From positions 910,249-974,248 of the forward strand of contig NZ_KQ758482.1 in the NCBI RefSeq assembly GCF_001456935.1: DNA of 64,000 bases, read 5' to 3'. The notes under the pieces are model-generated. The model saw only the letters and a program-made list of their open reading frames with translations. It was not told where the DNA came from and searched no databases. Both the position numbers and the translations under genes were made by a program. Shown piece after piece: positions 25,397 to 35,246 of this stretch (positions are counted from its first letter, which is position 1; each line of letters starts with the position of its first letter). The stretch comes from [Bacillus] enclensis. Lineage in GTDB: Bacteria; Bacillota; Bacilli; Bacillales; Bacillaceae_B.

Positions 25397-26191
25397 CTAT
25401 TTTTTGAAAAAAAGTTTATTTCCGACTTTTTCGACAAATGATGGAATCAATTGATAGACGACACTCCCTGCATTCATCCAGCGGGGCAGATTGATTTCCC
25501 GGCGGTTTGTGAAGAGGGCGTCTACCACTTTTTCTGCTACAAAATCAGGCTTCAGCATCCACTTCTCGACATTTTTCACGTAGGTCCCGGATTCATCGGC
25601 AATGGAAAAGAAGTCTGTGGCAATCGGCCCGGGATTGACGGCTGTGACCTTCACACCGTATCTGGCCGCTTCCATCCGAAGGCTGTTGGTATAACCGAGA
25701 ACCGCATGTTTCGATGCCGAATAGGCACTAGATTTAGGAGTGGCGAACTTTCCGGCCTGCGAAGCAATATTGATGATATGGCCGTTTCCCTGTTCACGCA
25801 TATGGGACAGGACTTCTCCCGTGCATGCCATCAGACCCAGGACGTTCACTTCGAACATGCCCTTCACTTCCGCAAAAGGAACCTCATGCGCTTCTTTGAA
25901 GATGCCGAATCCTGCATTGTTGATGAGACCGTGGACTTTTCCGAAATCATTCAGGATCTTTTGAAAAACGCCGGGAATTTCTTCGTAGTCAGAAACATCA
26001 AGCGGGTAGATTTCCACTTTTGATTGGAAGCGGTCCTCGATCGTTTGCTTCAGCTCCTCCAGACGCGGAAGACGGCGTGCGATCAAGGCCAGGTTCCCTC
26101 CGTTCTCAGCCACCTTCAAGGCCATTCTTTCTCCGATTCCTCCTGATGCACCTGTGATGATGATATTCTTTCCTTTGATTCTGTCATTCAT
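25397..26191 (-). CDS. yqjQ: Short-chain dehydrogenase, YqjQ-like
   Basis: A 264-residue SDR. It has TGASGGIGE near the N-terminus, NNAG, the Ser in IASQAG, and YSASKHA as the YxxxK motif. The C-terminal extension (SVVYQLIPSFVEKVGNKLFF) could form a membrane-associated helix. It resembles B. subtilis YqjQ, and the YqjP-like gene is directly upstream, as in B. subtilis. The ATG at 26191 follows GAGGTGAGGG. The substrate is unknown. Confidence 0.85.
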   Translation of the reverse strand: MNDRIKGKNIIITGASGGIGERMALKVAENGGNLALIARRLPRLEELKQTIEDRFQSKVEIYPLDVSDYEEIPGVFQKILNDFGKVHGLINNAGFGIFKEAHEVPFAEVKGMFEVNVLGLMACTGEVLSHMREQGNGHIINIASQAGKFATPKSSAYSASKHAVLGYTNSLRMEAARYGVKVTAVNPGPIATDFFSIADESGTYVKNVEKWMLKPDFVAEKVVDALFTNRREINLPRWMNAGSVVYQLIPSFVEKVGNKLFFKK

Positions 26192-26205
26192 TTCCCTCAC
26201 CTCGA

Positions 26206-27168
26206 TTATGCATGGTAATAAAGAGTATCCCCTTGTTTTTCTTTTCTGATCGACCCGAGGGATTCCAGATAATCCAATTGGCCGATTGTTTCTGACAAGG
26301 TAAGGCCGAGCTCCTTTTTATAAACCGTAGGAAACAGGAGCCTGCAAATATCGAAAACAGTCTGCTGCTTCCCGCGGATCATCCCCAGGACCCCCTCTGC
26401 CCTTTCCGCCTGTTTCGTAAGTCTTTTCGGGATCAGGGCATGTACATGGTCGACTTCCTCCCCGTGTCCTGTATAAGCGTATGAAATGGGGATATCCATT
26501 AACTTCCTTAAAGATTCGTTGTACTGCAGGAGAGGCTTTGTCCGCTTGTCCCCTCCCTCGAAGGGCGGTTCGATGATCGGGTTGGGAGAGATATGGGCGA
26601 GGATGTGATCGCCGGCGATCATCACCCCGTCACTTTCCCGGTAAAAAGAAAGATGGCTCTGGGCATGACCGAGTGTTTCGATGATCCTCCACCCAGGCAG
26701 ACCAGGTAAGGCGTCCCCTTCTTTTATCACTATGTCCAGCGCCCTGTTTCCCATATACTTCAGCGGGCTTTTGAATTTCGGGACTGCAGCAAGGTAAACA
26801 TCCGGAAGCCCCGATTCCTTCCCCAATTGATGAAAAAAACGGTCATAGAATCTGTGGAAATATTCATCTCTGTCGATCCAGTACCGGTTGTAAGAATGGC
26901 CGATTATTTTCACGGAATCCGGGAATCTTTCGAGCAAACCTGCATGATCGGGATGATGATGGGTAAGGATGATCTGTTCGATATCATCAATTGAATAGCC
27001 CAATGAACCAAGCGCGGATTTCAGCTGTTCCCATGCGGTATCCGTCAGCGGACCGGCATCCACCAGGGAAAGCACGTCCCCTTTTATCAAATAGACATTG
27101 ACGTCCCCGACCGCATACGGAGTTGACAATGTAATCTTGGCAATATTATTCACAAAAGCTGTTGTCAT
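26206..27168 (-). CDS. yqjP: MBL-fold metallohydrolase, YqjP-like
   Basis: A 320-residue metallo-beta-lactamase fold protein. The metal motif is THHHPDHAG (His70-x-His72-x-Asp74-His75), with GHAQSH and GDH later supplying more ligands. A C-terminal helical, winged-helix-like part (about 240-320) is typical of the YqjP/LACTB2-like subgroup. It is followed by yqjQ after 14 bases. Its substrate is unknown. Confidence 0.85.
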   Translation of the reverse strand: MTTAFVNNIAKITLSTPYAVGDVNVYLIKGDVLSLVDAGPLTDTAWEQLKSALGSLGYSIDDIEQIILTHHHPDHAGLLERFPDSVKIIGHSYNRYWIDRDEYFHRFYDRFFHQLGKESGLPDVYLAAVPKFKSPLKYMGNRALDIVIKEGDALPGLPGWRIIETLGHAQSHLSFYRESDGVMIAGDHILAHISPNPIIEPPFEGGDKRTKPLLQYNESLRKLMDIPISYAYTGHGEEVDHVHALIPKRLTKQAERAEGVLGMIRGKQQTVFDICRLLFPTVYKKELGLTLSETIGQLDYLESLGSIRKEKQGDTLYYHA

Positions 27169-27288
27169 GGTTTCACCACATTCCAGTATATTCGATCATG
27201 AAAAATGAATGATCCTTCATTTCATAGTGTACATTTTATTCCTTTCTTTGTCATTTTTCTTATCTTGTGAATATACTGAAATAAGCAC

Positions 27289-27318
27289 TTGACAGACAAG
27301 CTGCTTTTTTAAGATAAT
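27289..27318 (+). promoter_or_regulatory. SigA promoter of the T-box/proI unit
   Basis: A perfect TTGACA (27289-27294), 18 bases, then GATAAT (27313-27318). Transcription would start near 27325, just before the T-box leader. Confidence 0.75.
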
Positions 27319-27324
27319 CACCTA

Positions 27325-27577
27325 TAACATATTGGTAAAGCGATGATAAAGAATAGTAACGGACAAATGACGCAAGAGAACGGTGCCCGTCAGGCTGGAA
27401 GGCACTGTCGTCCACTTTGTCTGTGAACCTGCCTTTAGAGCGTCTTTAAAATAGAACGTCTCCAGCGTTACATGGAAATCAAGTGTATCCCCCGGCTTTC
27501 CCGGTGGATAAAACAAGGTGGTACCACGGAAGCATGACCCTTTCGTCCTTTATGGATGAAGGGGTCTTTTGTTTTTT
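27325..27577 (+). ncRNA. T-box riboswitch, proline-type specifier, controlling proI
   Basis: The leader carries the conserved T-box AAGGTGGTACCACGG (27515-27529), an AGTA motif in stem I (27355-27358), and a terminator with arms around 27536-27547 and 27554-27566 followed by TTTTGTTTTTTC. In the specifier-loop region GTGAA is followed by CCT (27428-27430), a proline codon. Uncharged tRNA-Pro should pair with it and stabilise the antiterminator. This fits the downstream pyrroline-5-carboxylate reductase gene. Confidence 0.92.
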
Positions 27578-27623
27578 CAAGCAGGATTAGCTGCAGCATT
27601 TTTCATAAGGAGGGAATAGTAAA

Positions 27624-28451
27624 ATGAAGACATTATTTGTCGGTGCCGGGTCAATGGCACATGCCTTGTTAAATGGGGCCCTTGAGGCAAGGGTTTTGGA
27701 GAAAGAAAACGTGTATGTCACGAATCGGTCCAACCGTCAGCGGCTGACAGAAGTAACAAACCATTTCGGTGTAAACGGGGTGCATGCCCCCCTCCCTTCA
27801 CATGAACCATTCGACGTGGTCATCCTGGCCATGAAGCCAAAGGATTTCCACTCTGCAGCTCCTGCCGTCAAGCATTTTTTGACCGGTGGTACGCTTGTCA
27901 TATCTGTTCTTGCGGGCATTGGCATCGAGCAGATCCGGGAAGCCCTGTCATTCAACGGGGCGATTGCAAGGGCGATGCCGAATACGAGTGCTTCAGTGGG
28001 ACGATCCGCGACGGCCGTCACCTGTAATGGATCTCTCTCAGAAAAGCAGAGAGAATGGACAATGAAGTTTTTCTCTTCGGTCGGTTTGGCGGTGGAAGTC
28101 CCGGAAGAACAAATGGATTTGATCACAGCCGTATCAGGAAGCGGACCGGCTTATATTTATTATGTCGCAGAGATGCTTGAAAAAGCGGCAGTGGACCTGG
28201 GGCTGCACAGTGAACTGGCAAAAGCCCTGATTAGGGAAACCATTTCAGGTGCATCCGTGATGCTTGAGAAATCCGGCCTCGAAGCTGAAATCCTTCGAAA
28301 GAATGTAACCAGCCCGGGCGGAACGACGGAAGCAGGCATCAGTGTCCTTGACAAATATGGAGTAAGCGAAGCCTTTACCCATTGTGTCGATGCAGCAAAG
28401 AACCGCTCCAAGGAGATGGGAAGTGAATTGCTTTTGAACCGGGTAAAATAA
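27624..28451 (+). CDS. proI: Pyrroline-5-carboxylate reductase
   Basis: A 275-residue P5C reductase. It starts MKTLFVGAGSMAHALLNG (Rossmann glycine motif), then MPNTSASVG, and has the C-terminal signature region VTSPGGTTEAGISVLDKYGV. It makes proline from pyrroline-5-carboxylate with NADPH. AAGGAGG lies about ten bases before the ATG. The T-box upstream makes it responsive to proline shortage. namA follows on the same strand but probably has its own promoter. Confidence 0.94.
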   Translation: MKTLFVGAGSMAHALLNGALEARVLEKENVYVTNRSNRQRLTEVTNHFGVNGVHAPLPSHEPFDVVILAMKPKDFHSAAPAVKHFLTGGTLVISVLAGIGIEQIREALSFNGAIARAMPNTSASVGRSATAVTCNGSLSEKQREWTMKFFSSVGLAVEVPEEQMDLITAVSGSGPAYIYYVAEMLEKAAVDLGLHSELAKALIRETISGASVMLEKSGLEAEILRKNVTSPGGTTEAGISVLDKYGVSEAFTHCVDAAKNRSKEMGSELLLNRVK

Positions 28452-28548
28452 AAAGCAGATTTCTTTCTTCACCAAAAAGCTGCTGATATAATGAAAACGC
28501 ATTATTATTTAGGTACTCGAAATATAGGCGAAAGGGGATTTTTTTGCA

Positions 28549-29565
28549 TTGAAATCAAAACTGTTCGAACCTTATACATTGAAGAATATTGAGCTGAAAA
28601 ACCGTATCGTGATGGCACCGATGTGCATGTACTCTTCCCATAATGAAGATGGGAAAGTGGAAAACTGGCACCGGACCCATTACGTGAGCAGGGCTGTCGG
28701 CGGTACAGGCTTGATCATACAGGAAGCGACCGCGGTCACACCGCAGGGCAGGATCTCCCCGCAGGACCTCGGCATCTGGAGCGACGACCACATTGAAGGG
28801 TTGAGCGAACTAGTGAGCCTTATCAAGGAGCAAGGGGCGAAGACAGGAATCCAGCTGGCCCACGCCGGCAGAAAAGCCGTGTTGGAAGGTGACATCATCG
28901 CTCCTTCTTCAATCCCTTTCAATGAAGATATGAAAACCCCATTGGAAATGACAGCAGATGATATCAAAGAAACCATCACCGCATTCGTGAAAGGCGCGGA
29001 AAGGGCCAAAAAAGCTGGTTTCGATGTTATCGAGATCCATGGTGCCCACGGTTACCTCATCAACGAGTTCCTGTCACCACTCTCGAATAAACGCAGCGAT
29101 GAATATGGCGGGTCTGCAGAAAACCGCTACCGCTTCCTCCGTCAAGTGATTGACGGCATAAAAGCAGTATGGGACGGACCCCTCCTCGTGCGTGTATCGG
29201 CAAAAGATTACCACGAAGACGGACTGGACGCTGAAGATTATGTGGTATTTTCACAATGGATGAAGGAGCAGGGTGTCGACCTGATCGACGTAAGCTCCGG
29301 AGCCGTCGTTCCGGCCCGGATACCGGTATACCCTGGATATCAGGTGAAGCTTGCCGAAACCATCAAAGAAGGGGCCGGCATCCCTGCAGGAGCCGTCGGC
29401 CTCATCACCTCCGGCCTTCAAGCTGAAGAAATCCTGCAAAATGACCGTGCAGACTTGATCTTCCTCGGAAGGGAACTCCTCCGGAACCCATACTGGCCGC
29501 GCACCGCAGCGGGCGAACTGAACGAAGAGATCCAAGCACCGAAGCAGTATGAACGGGGCTGGTGA
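28549..29565 (+). CDS. namA: NADPH dehydrogenase NamA (YqjM, old yellow enzyme family)
   Basis: A 338-residue flavoprotein, exactly the length of B. subtilis YqjM. Key residues of that subfamily are all present: Cys26 and Tyr28 (MCMYSS), His164, His167 and Tyr169 ([10 protein letters not shown]), and the C-terminal ERGW arginine that reaches the neighbour's active site. It reduces activated alkenes, nitro compounds and quinones. The start is TTG (28549-28551), preceded by AAAGGGG. TATAAT at 28488-28493 may be its own -10, and a cre-like sequence with two mismatches overlaps its downstream edge. Confidence 0.94.
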   Translation: MKSKLFEPYTLKNIELKNRIVMAPMCMYSSHNEDGKVENWHRTHYVSRAVGGTGLIIQEATAVTPQGRISPQDLGIWSDDHIEGLSELVSLIKEQGAKTGIQLAHAGRKAVLEGDIIAPSSIPFNEDMKTPLEMTADDIKETITAFVKGAERAKKAGFDVIEIHGAHGYLINEFLSPLSNKRSDEYGGSAENRYRFLRQVIDGIKAVWDGPLLVRVSAKDYHEDGLDAEDYVVFSQWMKEQGVDLIDVSSGAVVPARIPVYPGYQVKLAETIKEGAGIPAGAVGLITSGLQAEEILQNDRADLIFLGRELLRNPYWPRTAAGELNEEIQAPKQYERGW

Positions 29566-29566
29566 G

Positions 29567-29860
29567 ACGAAAAGCGGAGGCGGCCCGTTCAGCCCCGACA
29601 AGCGTTGGAAGTCCGGCAAGTGAAGTCGTTCTTTGACTTCAGTGGACGGATTGAAACGTCTCGAGGGGCTGGCCGCCGGAGCTGGACATTAGAAAAGCAG
29701 AAGGGCTTTGGTCAGAGGCGGGGGGCATAAGACGAAGCGGCCGGGAAGGCGCTCTTTGCCTTCTTGGACGATTTGGCTTATGACCTGTGCCTCTAAGCCC
29801 TGGAGCTGGACATTAGAAAAGCGGAGGCGGCTCGTTCTGGGACGACAAGCCAAGAATGCC
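29567..29860 (+). repeat. Dispersed long-hairpin repeat, tandem units R4a, R4b and truncated R4c
   Basis: Three head-to-tail units: about 29567-29690, 29691-29814 and 29815-29860 (only the 5' part). R4b resembles R3. R4a keeps the fold and the GTTCTTT loop but has different arm sequences: GAAGTC/GACTTC instead of GAAGGC/GCCTTC, and GGCGGCC with GGCCGCC. It lies between namA and the terminator-like hairpin at 29871. Confidence 0.8.
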
Positions 29861-29870
29861 TTCTCCGTGA

Positions 29871-29905
29871 GAAAACCGAGCAGGTTCTGCTCGGTTTTCT
29901 TTTAT
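29871..29905 (+). terminator. Terminator, probably of proI-namA
   Basis: GAAAACCGAGCA (29871-29882) and TGCTCGGTTTTC (29888-29899), then TTTTATG. It lies about 300 bases past namA, beyond the hairpin repeats. Confidence 0.8.
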
Positions 29906-29952
29906 GATGTCCCCTCCGATTCAGCTTAAGTTATTTATAATTATTATTAAAG

Positions 29953-30079
29953 GAGCATAAATCTGGAAATTGGATCATATATTTTTGGAATGGATCATAA
30001 ATTCTAGAAATGGATCATATATTTGCAGAATGGATCATAAATCCCGGAAATGGATCATAAAACATCTGACCGGGACAGA
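29953..30079 (+). repeat. Five-unit periodic array, family D
   Basis: Five 20-base units at 29953-29972, 29973-29992, 29993-30012, 30013-30032 and 30033-30052, followed by a truncated sixth core at 30053. Four units start GGATCATAAAT or GGATCATATAT (the first is GGAGCATAAAT), and each ends in a GGAAAT-like sequence. This is the most regular of the arrays. It lies between converging genes (namA and the phosphatase). Confidence 0.85.
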
Positions 30080-30181
30080 TTCCCTCCTCGGCCCCAACCG
30101 AAAACCTCAAAATGTAATAGGTTCACCCCAAAATAGTCAAAAAATCTTTTGTTCTTACTGCAAATCAACCCTGTAGGACAT

Positions 30182-30238
30182 AAAAAGGATGCTTGAATGA
30201 GCAGTTTCACTTCCGCTCTGAACCAAGCATCCTTTTAA
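30182..30238 (-). terminator. Terminator of the histidine phosphatase gene
   Basis: AAAAGGATGCTTG and CAAGCATCCTTTT close a long stem with an inner GAGC/GCTC pairing. On the minus strand it ends in TTTTTATG. Confidence 0.75.
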
Positions 30239-30281
30239 AGTCTCTAAAATCGGCTCACTGAGAAAGTCGGCCCGTCTAAAA

Positions 30282-30818
30282 TCAAAACTCCCAAACCCGC
30301 CGGACCAGCCTTTCACCCGCTTTCACAAGATACACATCCGGGTTGCTCAATGCGAACAGTTCATCATATCCATACTTCTCGTCGAAGTAACGAAGGAGCA
30401 AAGTCGATAGGTTTCCATGGCTCACGACGACAATGTGATCTTCTTTTCTTTCCAGGACATCGTCAATAAAAGAAGAAGCGCGTGCCATTGCCTGTTCATT
30501 TGATTCTCCCCCGGGAAAGGCTAGTGAAAAATCCTCAAAACTTTCCCTCAGTCTGTCCTTCCAATCCGGAAGATCTTTTTCACTGAGGATCCGTTCGCCC
30601 AGGCGCTCATCTTCCTGAACGGAGATCCCGCTGCAATCTGAGAACGGCTGGATGGTTTGCAGCGTTCGCGTGAAAGGGCTGGAATAAATCGCTTCAATCG
30701 GATACTTTCCAAGGAAGGAAGAGAGGCGGTGCGCCTGCTCCCTCCCTTCTGCTGTCAAAGATTCATGAAACGCCTGGCCACCAGCTTTGGCATGACGGAC
30801 GATATAGATGGTTTTCAT
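30282..30818 (-). CDS. Histidine phosphatase family protein
   Basis: A 178-residue protein of the phosphoglycerate-mutase-like superfamily. The catalytic histidine is in VRHAKAGGQ (RHA where most relatives have RHG). The second histidine is in VVSHGNLSTLL, and SSPFTRTLQTIQP supplies the phosphate-binding arginine. It lies 18 bases downstream of rnz. The substrate cannot be told from the sequence. Confidence 0.85.
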   Translation of the reverse strand: MKTIYIVRHAKAGGQAFHESLTAEGREQAHRLSSFLGKYPIEAIYSSPFTRTLQTIQPFSDCSGISVQEDERLGERILSEKDLPDWKDRLRESFEDFSLAFPGGESNEQAMARASSFIDDVLERKEDHIVVVSHGNLSTLLLRYFDEKYGYDELFALSNPDVYLVKAGERLVRRVWEF

Positions 30819-30836
30819 GACAGGGTCTCCTCTCTA

Positions 30837-31772
30837 CTATTTTTTCACTGGTATCGTATATTCCAAAAAGTCTTTTGCTATGTAGCTTTCAGGAAAGGTT
30901 TCCCTTGCCTCCTTTTGCAGCTCCGGCCAGGATTCTTTCGCGAACCGTGAAGAGATGTGGGTCAGGAACAGGACATTGACCCCGGATTCTGAGGCTGTCT
31001 GTGCGGCCTGTTCGGTTGTAGAATGAAAATATTCATAAGCCATTTCTTCCTGATCTTTATTGAATGTCGCTTCATGGACAAGAACATCAGCAGACTTCGC
31101 AAGCTCATATGCAGGCCTGCAGGTTCGTGTATCCCCGAGTATGGTAACCACGCGGCCCGGGATGGAATGGCCTAAATACTCTTTTCCGTCGACGATGCTC
31201 CCATCATCAAGAACCACTGCTTCGCCCGCTTTAAGCCTCTTATAGATTGGCCCGGGCTTCACTCCCCTCTCCTTCAAACGGTCTACCTGGAGTTCACCTG
31301 GCTTATCCTTTTCCTCCACTCGGTAGCCAAATGTCTGAAGACCGTGCTGGAGTTCCTTCGCTTCTACTCTGAAACTCTCATCTTCAAAGACAATCCCTTC
31401 TTCCACTTCCACGATTTCAAGGGGGTATTTCAGATGGGTCTGGCTGATGGATAATGAGACTTCTATAAACTCTCTGATCCCTTTTGGTCCATAGACGACC
31501 AGCTCCGATTCCCCTCCCTGAAATGATCTGCTCCCAAGAAGGCCGGGCAGTCCATATATGTGATCACCATGAAGATGGGTGATAAAGATTTTTTCTATTC
31601 TTCTCGGCTTTAGACTTGTATGTAAAATCTGGTGCTGGGTGGCTTCACCGCAATCAAACAGCCACACCGCTCCTCTTTCTTCCAATAATTTCAAAGCAAT
31701 GCTTGTCACATTGCGGAGCTTTGCCGGGACCCCGGCTCCCGTTCCTAAAAATAACAATTCCACATTTTTCAC
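30837..31772 (-). CDS. rnz: Ribonuclease Z
   Basis: A 311-residue tRNase Z of the short bacterial type. The zinc motif is THLHGDH (His66, His68, Asp70, His71), and later motifs GDTR, HEATF and LFLTHISSR are as in B. subtilis RNase Z (307). It cuts the 3' trailer from tRNA precursors that lack an encoded CCA. It is the first gene of a short unit with the histidine phosphatase and is divergent from zwf. Confidence 0.95.
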   Translation of the reverse strand: MKNVELLFLGTGAGVPAKLRNVTSIALKLLEERGAVWLFDCGEATQHQILHTSLKPRRIEKIFITHLHGDHIYGLPGLLGSRSFQGGESELVVYGPKGIREFIEVSLSISQTHLKYPLEIVEVEEGIVFEDESFRVEAKELQHGLQTFGYRVEEKDKPGELQVDRLKERGVKPGPIYKRLKAGEAVVLDDGSIVDGKEYLGHSIPGRVVTILGDTRTCRPAYELAKSADVLVHEATFNKDQEEMAYEYFHSTTEQAAQTASESGVNVLFLTHISSRFAKESWPELQKEARETFPESYIAKDFLEYTIPVKK

Positions 31773-32128
31773 TCCTGCCTGCTTACGATTGTATCCTTAT
31801 CATAGCATATTTTCCCGTTTGAATTCCTTTGCTAAAGGAGCATTCAATCGGTTCATCCCACTTCCGCAGACAGACGGGAATTACGGGAATTTGTTATAAG
31901 TTTTAAAAATAAAGCCAACATAAAGAAGATGAAGATTTTGAAATGGGATCGACTGCCCTCTGGAAGCGGCAGATAAATCCCAAATATTTCCCAATAACAA
32001 GCTTATCAGCAAATGATTTGCTAAATCCTCGTTTAATCTTTAAAATTAAGTAATTGTAATAGATATTAAATAGGAAGAAACCATTCAATTAAAACAGATA
32101 AGCAACTAGATAAAGTGAGGTCATGACT

Positions 32129-33631
32129 GTGAAAAACACTGATACACCCTCTTCTCTGATTACTATTTTTGGAGCTACAGGGGACTTAGCCAAAAGAAAA
32201 CTATATCCATCCCTTTATCATTTATTCCGAAAAGGTAAAATCTCGGAACAGTTTGCCGTCATCGGTGTCGGACGCCGTGACTGGTCGAATGAAGAATTTC
32301 AAGAGCATGTAAGAACGTCCGTACATAATGCACTGGGGAGCCAGGAAAACATCGAGGGATTCGTTTCTCATTTTTACTATCAGCAAAACGATCTCTCAAA
32401 CAGTGACTCTTATCAGGCTCAGAAGCAATTATCGGAAGAATTGGATGAACATTATCAGCTGGAAGGAAATCGTATCTTCTACCTGGCAATGGCACCGGAA
32501 TTCTTCGGTACGATCACGGAAGATTTGAAAACACAAGGGTTGACCGATACGAAAGGGTTCCAGCGCCTGGTCATTGAAAAACCTTTCGGACATGACCTGC
32601 CGTCTGCTGAACAGCTGAACAGTCATATCCGCGAATCCTTTTCTGAAGATCAAATTTATCGTATCGATCACTATCTCGGTAAAGAAATGGTGCAGAATAT
32701 CGAAGTCATCCGATTTGCGAATGCCATGTTCGAGCCGTTATGGAATAATCGGTATATCTCAAACATCCAGGTAACTTCTTCTGAAGAATTGGGTGTAGAG
32801 GAACGCGGAAGATATTATGAAAAAAGCGGTGCTCTCAGGGATATGGTGCAGAACCATATGCTTCAAATGGTCGCACTCCTCGCAATGGAGCCGCCGATCA
32901 AACTGACGACTGAAGAAATCAGAAGTGAAAAGGTTCGTGTGTTAAGGGCCCTCCGACCATTCAAACAGGATGAAGTGAAGGACTACTTTGTTCGTGGACA
33001 GTATGGTCCGGGCACTTCAAAAGGACAGACTGTGGTAGGGTATCGAGAAGCTGAAAATGTGGACGACTATTCCAATACTGAGACGTTTGTAGCAGGAAAA
33101 TTAATGATTGATAATTTCCGCTGGGCAGGCGTGCCGTTCTATATCCGCACCGGGAAACGGATGGCCGCGAAGTCCACGAAGATCGTGATCCAATTCAAGG
33201 ATATTCCGATGAATCTTTACTATAATACCGATAAGCCACTGGCTCCGAACCTGCTCGTCATCCACATTCAGCCGGAAGAAGGGATCACCCTGCATCTGAA
33301 TGTGAAGAAATCAGGACAGAACATTGAAACGACTCCTGTTAAATTAAACTTCGCCAATAACAGCGTCGACGGAATGAACACACCGGAAGCATATGAAAAA
33401 CTCCTGCATGACTGCATGCGCGGGGACGCGACGAATTTCACCCACTGGGATGAAGTGAAACTTTCCTGGGCATTCGTCGACAAAATTTCCGAAGTATGGG
33501 AAAAGACGCGTGATGAACAGTTCCCTAACTATGAGTCCGGTTCAATGGGACCAAAAGCTGCCGATAATCTACTCGCAAAAGACGGTTACTACTGGTGGCC
33601 GATCGCAAATTTGGATGTAGATCAATGTTAA
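32129..33631 (+). CDS. zwf: Glucose-6-phosphate 1-dehydrogenase
   Basis: About 500 residues. The NADP loop is IFGATGDLAKRKLYPS, the catalytic motif RIDHYLGKEMVQ contains the active-site His/Lys, and the C-terminal region includes RTGKRMAAKSTKIVIQF. It commits glucose-6-phosphate to the oxidative pentose phosphate pathway. The start is uncertain: ATG at 32123 is one base from GAGGT, while GTG at 32129 is seven bases away, so GTG is preferred. It faces gndA, the third enzyme of the same branch, across a shared terminator. Confidence 0.94.
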   Translation: MKNTDTPSSLITIFGATGDLAKRKLYPSLYHLFRKGKISEQFAVIGVGRRDWSNEEFQEHVRTSVHNALGSQENIEGFVSHFYYQQNDLSNSDSYQAQKQLSEELDEHYQLEGNRIFYLAMAPEFFGTITEDLKTQGLTDTKGFQRLVIEKPFGHDLPSAEQLNSHIRESFSEDQIYRIDHYLGKEMVQNIEVIRFANAMFEPLWNNRYISNIQVTSSEELGVEERGRYYEKSGALRDMVQNHMLQMVALLAMEPPIKLTTEEIRSEKVRVLRALRPFKQDEVKDYFVRGQYGPGTSKGQTVVGYREAENVDDYSNTETFVAGKLMIDNFRWAGVPFYIRTGKRMAAKSTKIVIQFKDIPMNLYYNTDKPLAPNLLVIHIQPEEGITLHLNVKKSGQNIETTPVKLNFANNSVDGMNTPEAYEKLLHDCMRGDATNFTHWDEVKLSWAFVDKISEVWEKTRDEQFPNYESGSMGPKAADNLLAKDGYYWWPIANLDVDQC

Positions 33632-33645
33632 TATAAAGAAACACC

Positions 33646-33683
33646 AAAAAAGCCCCGCTGTGATTTCAGCGGGGCTTTTACTA
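33646..33683. terminator. Bidirectional terminator between zwf and gndA
   Basis: AAAAGCCCCGCTG (33648-33660) and CAGCGGGGCTTTT (33667-33679) with A/T runs on both sides. Confidence 0.93.
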
Positions 33684-33689
33684 TTATTC

Positions 33690-35099
33690 TTATTTCATCC
33701 ACTCAGTATGGAAAGTGCCTTCTTTATCAACTCGCTGATAGGTGTGTGCACCAAAGTAGTCACGCTGTGCCTGGATCAGATTCGCAGGAAGCGTCTCTGT
33801 GCGGTAGCTGTCATAATAAGCAAGCGCAGCAGAGAATCCAGGTACCGGAACACCGTTTTGAACGGCAACCGAGATGACCTCGCGCAGTGCATATTGATAA
33901 CTTTCCACAATCTCTTTGAAGTAAGGATCAAGCAGCAGATTGGCAAGGCCTGACTCACGGTCATACGCTTCCTTGATCTTTTGCAGGAATTGGGCACGGA
34001 TGATGCAGCCCCCTCGGAAGATCATGGCGATATCACCGTATTGAAGGTTCCAATCATATTCATCGCTCGCCGAACGCATCTGGGCGAATCCTTGTGCATA
34101 TGAAACGATCTTACTCATATAAAGTGCCTTGCGAATGGATTCGATGAGCGCTTCCTTGTCACCTTTGAATTCGGAAGTGTCGGGACCGTTCAGGATCTTG
34201 CTCGCTTTTACACGTTCGTCTTTGATTGCTGAAATGAAGCGTGCAAAGACGGATTCAGTGATGATCGGCAAGGACACACCAAGGTCAAGGGCACTTTGGC
34301 TGGTCCATTTCCCGGTACCCTTTTGACCGGCTTTATCCAGGATCACATCGACCATCGGCTTTCCTGTTTCCTCATCTTTTTTCGTGAAGATATCGGCCGT
34401 GATTTCGATCAGGTAGCTGTCGAGTTCGCCTTTATTCCAGTCGGCAAACACTTCGTGGAGTTCTTCGGCATTTAAACCGAGAACGTTTTTCATAAGGAAG
34501 TAAGATTCTGCGATCAGCTGCATATCCCCGTATTCAATGCCGTTATGAACCATCTTCACATAGTGGCCGGCACCGTCCGGACCGATGTAGGTCGTACATG
34601 CTTCACCGTTCACTTTGGCAGCGATGTCTTCAAGGATGGGAGCAACAAGGTCATACGCTTCCTTTTGACCGCCAGGCATGATCGAAGGGCCTGTCAATGC
34701 CCCTTCTTCCCCTCCTGATACACCCGTACCGATGAAGTGGATGCCGGATTCGCTCAGTTCTTGGTTTCGTCTTCTAGTATCTTCAAAGAAGGTATTTCCG
34801 CCGTCGATCAGGATATCCCCTTTCTCGAGGAAAGGCTTCAATTGATCGATTGTAGCATCCGTTGCTTTACCCGCTTTTACCATAAGGAGGATTTTCCTTG
34901 GTTTTTTGAGTGAGTTCACGAACTCTTCAATTGTGTATGTAGGAACAACTTTCTTTCCTGTTGATTCATTCACCATTTCATCCGTCTTTTCACGGGAACG
35001 ATTATAAACAGACACAGAATATCCTCTGCTTTCAATATTCCATGCAAGGTTTTTACCCATTACTGCCAATCCAATAACGCCGATTTCTTGCTTAGACAT
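33690..35099 (-). CDS. gndA: 6-phosphogluconate dehydrogenase, NADP-dependent
   Basis: A 469-residue 6PGDH. It starts [19 protein letters not shown] (Rossmann motif), then NRSREKT for [15 protein letters not shown], the catalytic Lys in [16 protein letters not shown], and the C-terminal tail FHTEWMK as in B. subtilis GndA. A TTG nine bases upstream is in frame but lies only two bases from AAAGGA, so the ATG at 35099 is used. It converts 6-phosphogluconate to ribulose-5-phosphate. Confidence 0.95.
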   Translation of the reverse strand: MSKQEIGVIGLAVMGKNLAWNIESRGYSVSVYNRSREKTDEMVNESTGKKVVPTYTIEEFVNSLKKPRKILLMVKAGKATDATIDQLKPFLEKGDILIDGGNTFFEDTRRRNQELSESGIHFIGTGVSGGEEGALTGPSIMPGGQKEAYDLVAPILEDIAAKVNGEACTTYIGPDGAGHYVKMVHNGIEYGDMQLIAESYFLMKNVLGLNAEELHEVFADWNKGELDSYLIEITADIFTKKDEETGKPMVDVILDKAGQKGTGKWTSQSALDLGVSLPIITESVFARFISAIKDERVKASKILNGPDTSEFKGDKEALIESIRKALYMSKIVSYAQGFAQMRSASDEYDWNLQYGDIAMIFRGGCIIRAQFLQKIKEAYDRESGLANLLLDPYFKEIVESYQYALREVISVAVQNGVPVPGFSAALAYYDSYRTETLPANLIQAQRDYFGAHTYQRVDKEGTFHTEWMK

Positions 35100-35246
35100 T
35101 TCGGTCAACGTCCTTTCTGTGTGAGTTTTACTGGTTATAGAAATCTTTTCTTAAACACGCAGTCAATCCCCTTCAATCTAACAAGAATACGGACCTGATG
35201 CAAATCATCCGTTCCCTGCACCCGCATCAATCATTTAGAATGCCCA

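Noticed and set aside
28487..28506. cre site at the namA promoter
   Set aside because: TGAAAACGCATTAT has two mismatches in fixed positions and overlaps a promoter-like AT-rich stretch; too weak to list as a feature.
29708..29929. Open frame of 73 codons over hairpin units R4b-R4c
   Set aside because: Same reason as for R1; it also runs through the terminator hairpin at 29871-29905.
29953..30060. CRISPR-like array
   Set aside because: The constant part is only about 11-15 bases with 5-10 variable bases, the units are not palindromic and no cas gene is in the window.
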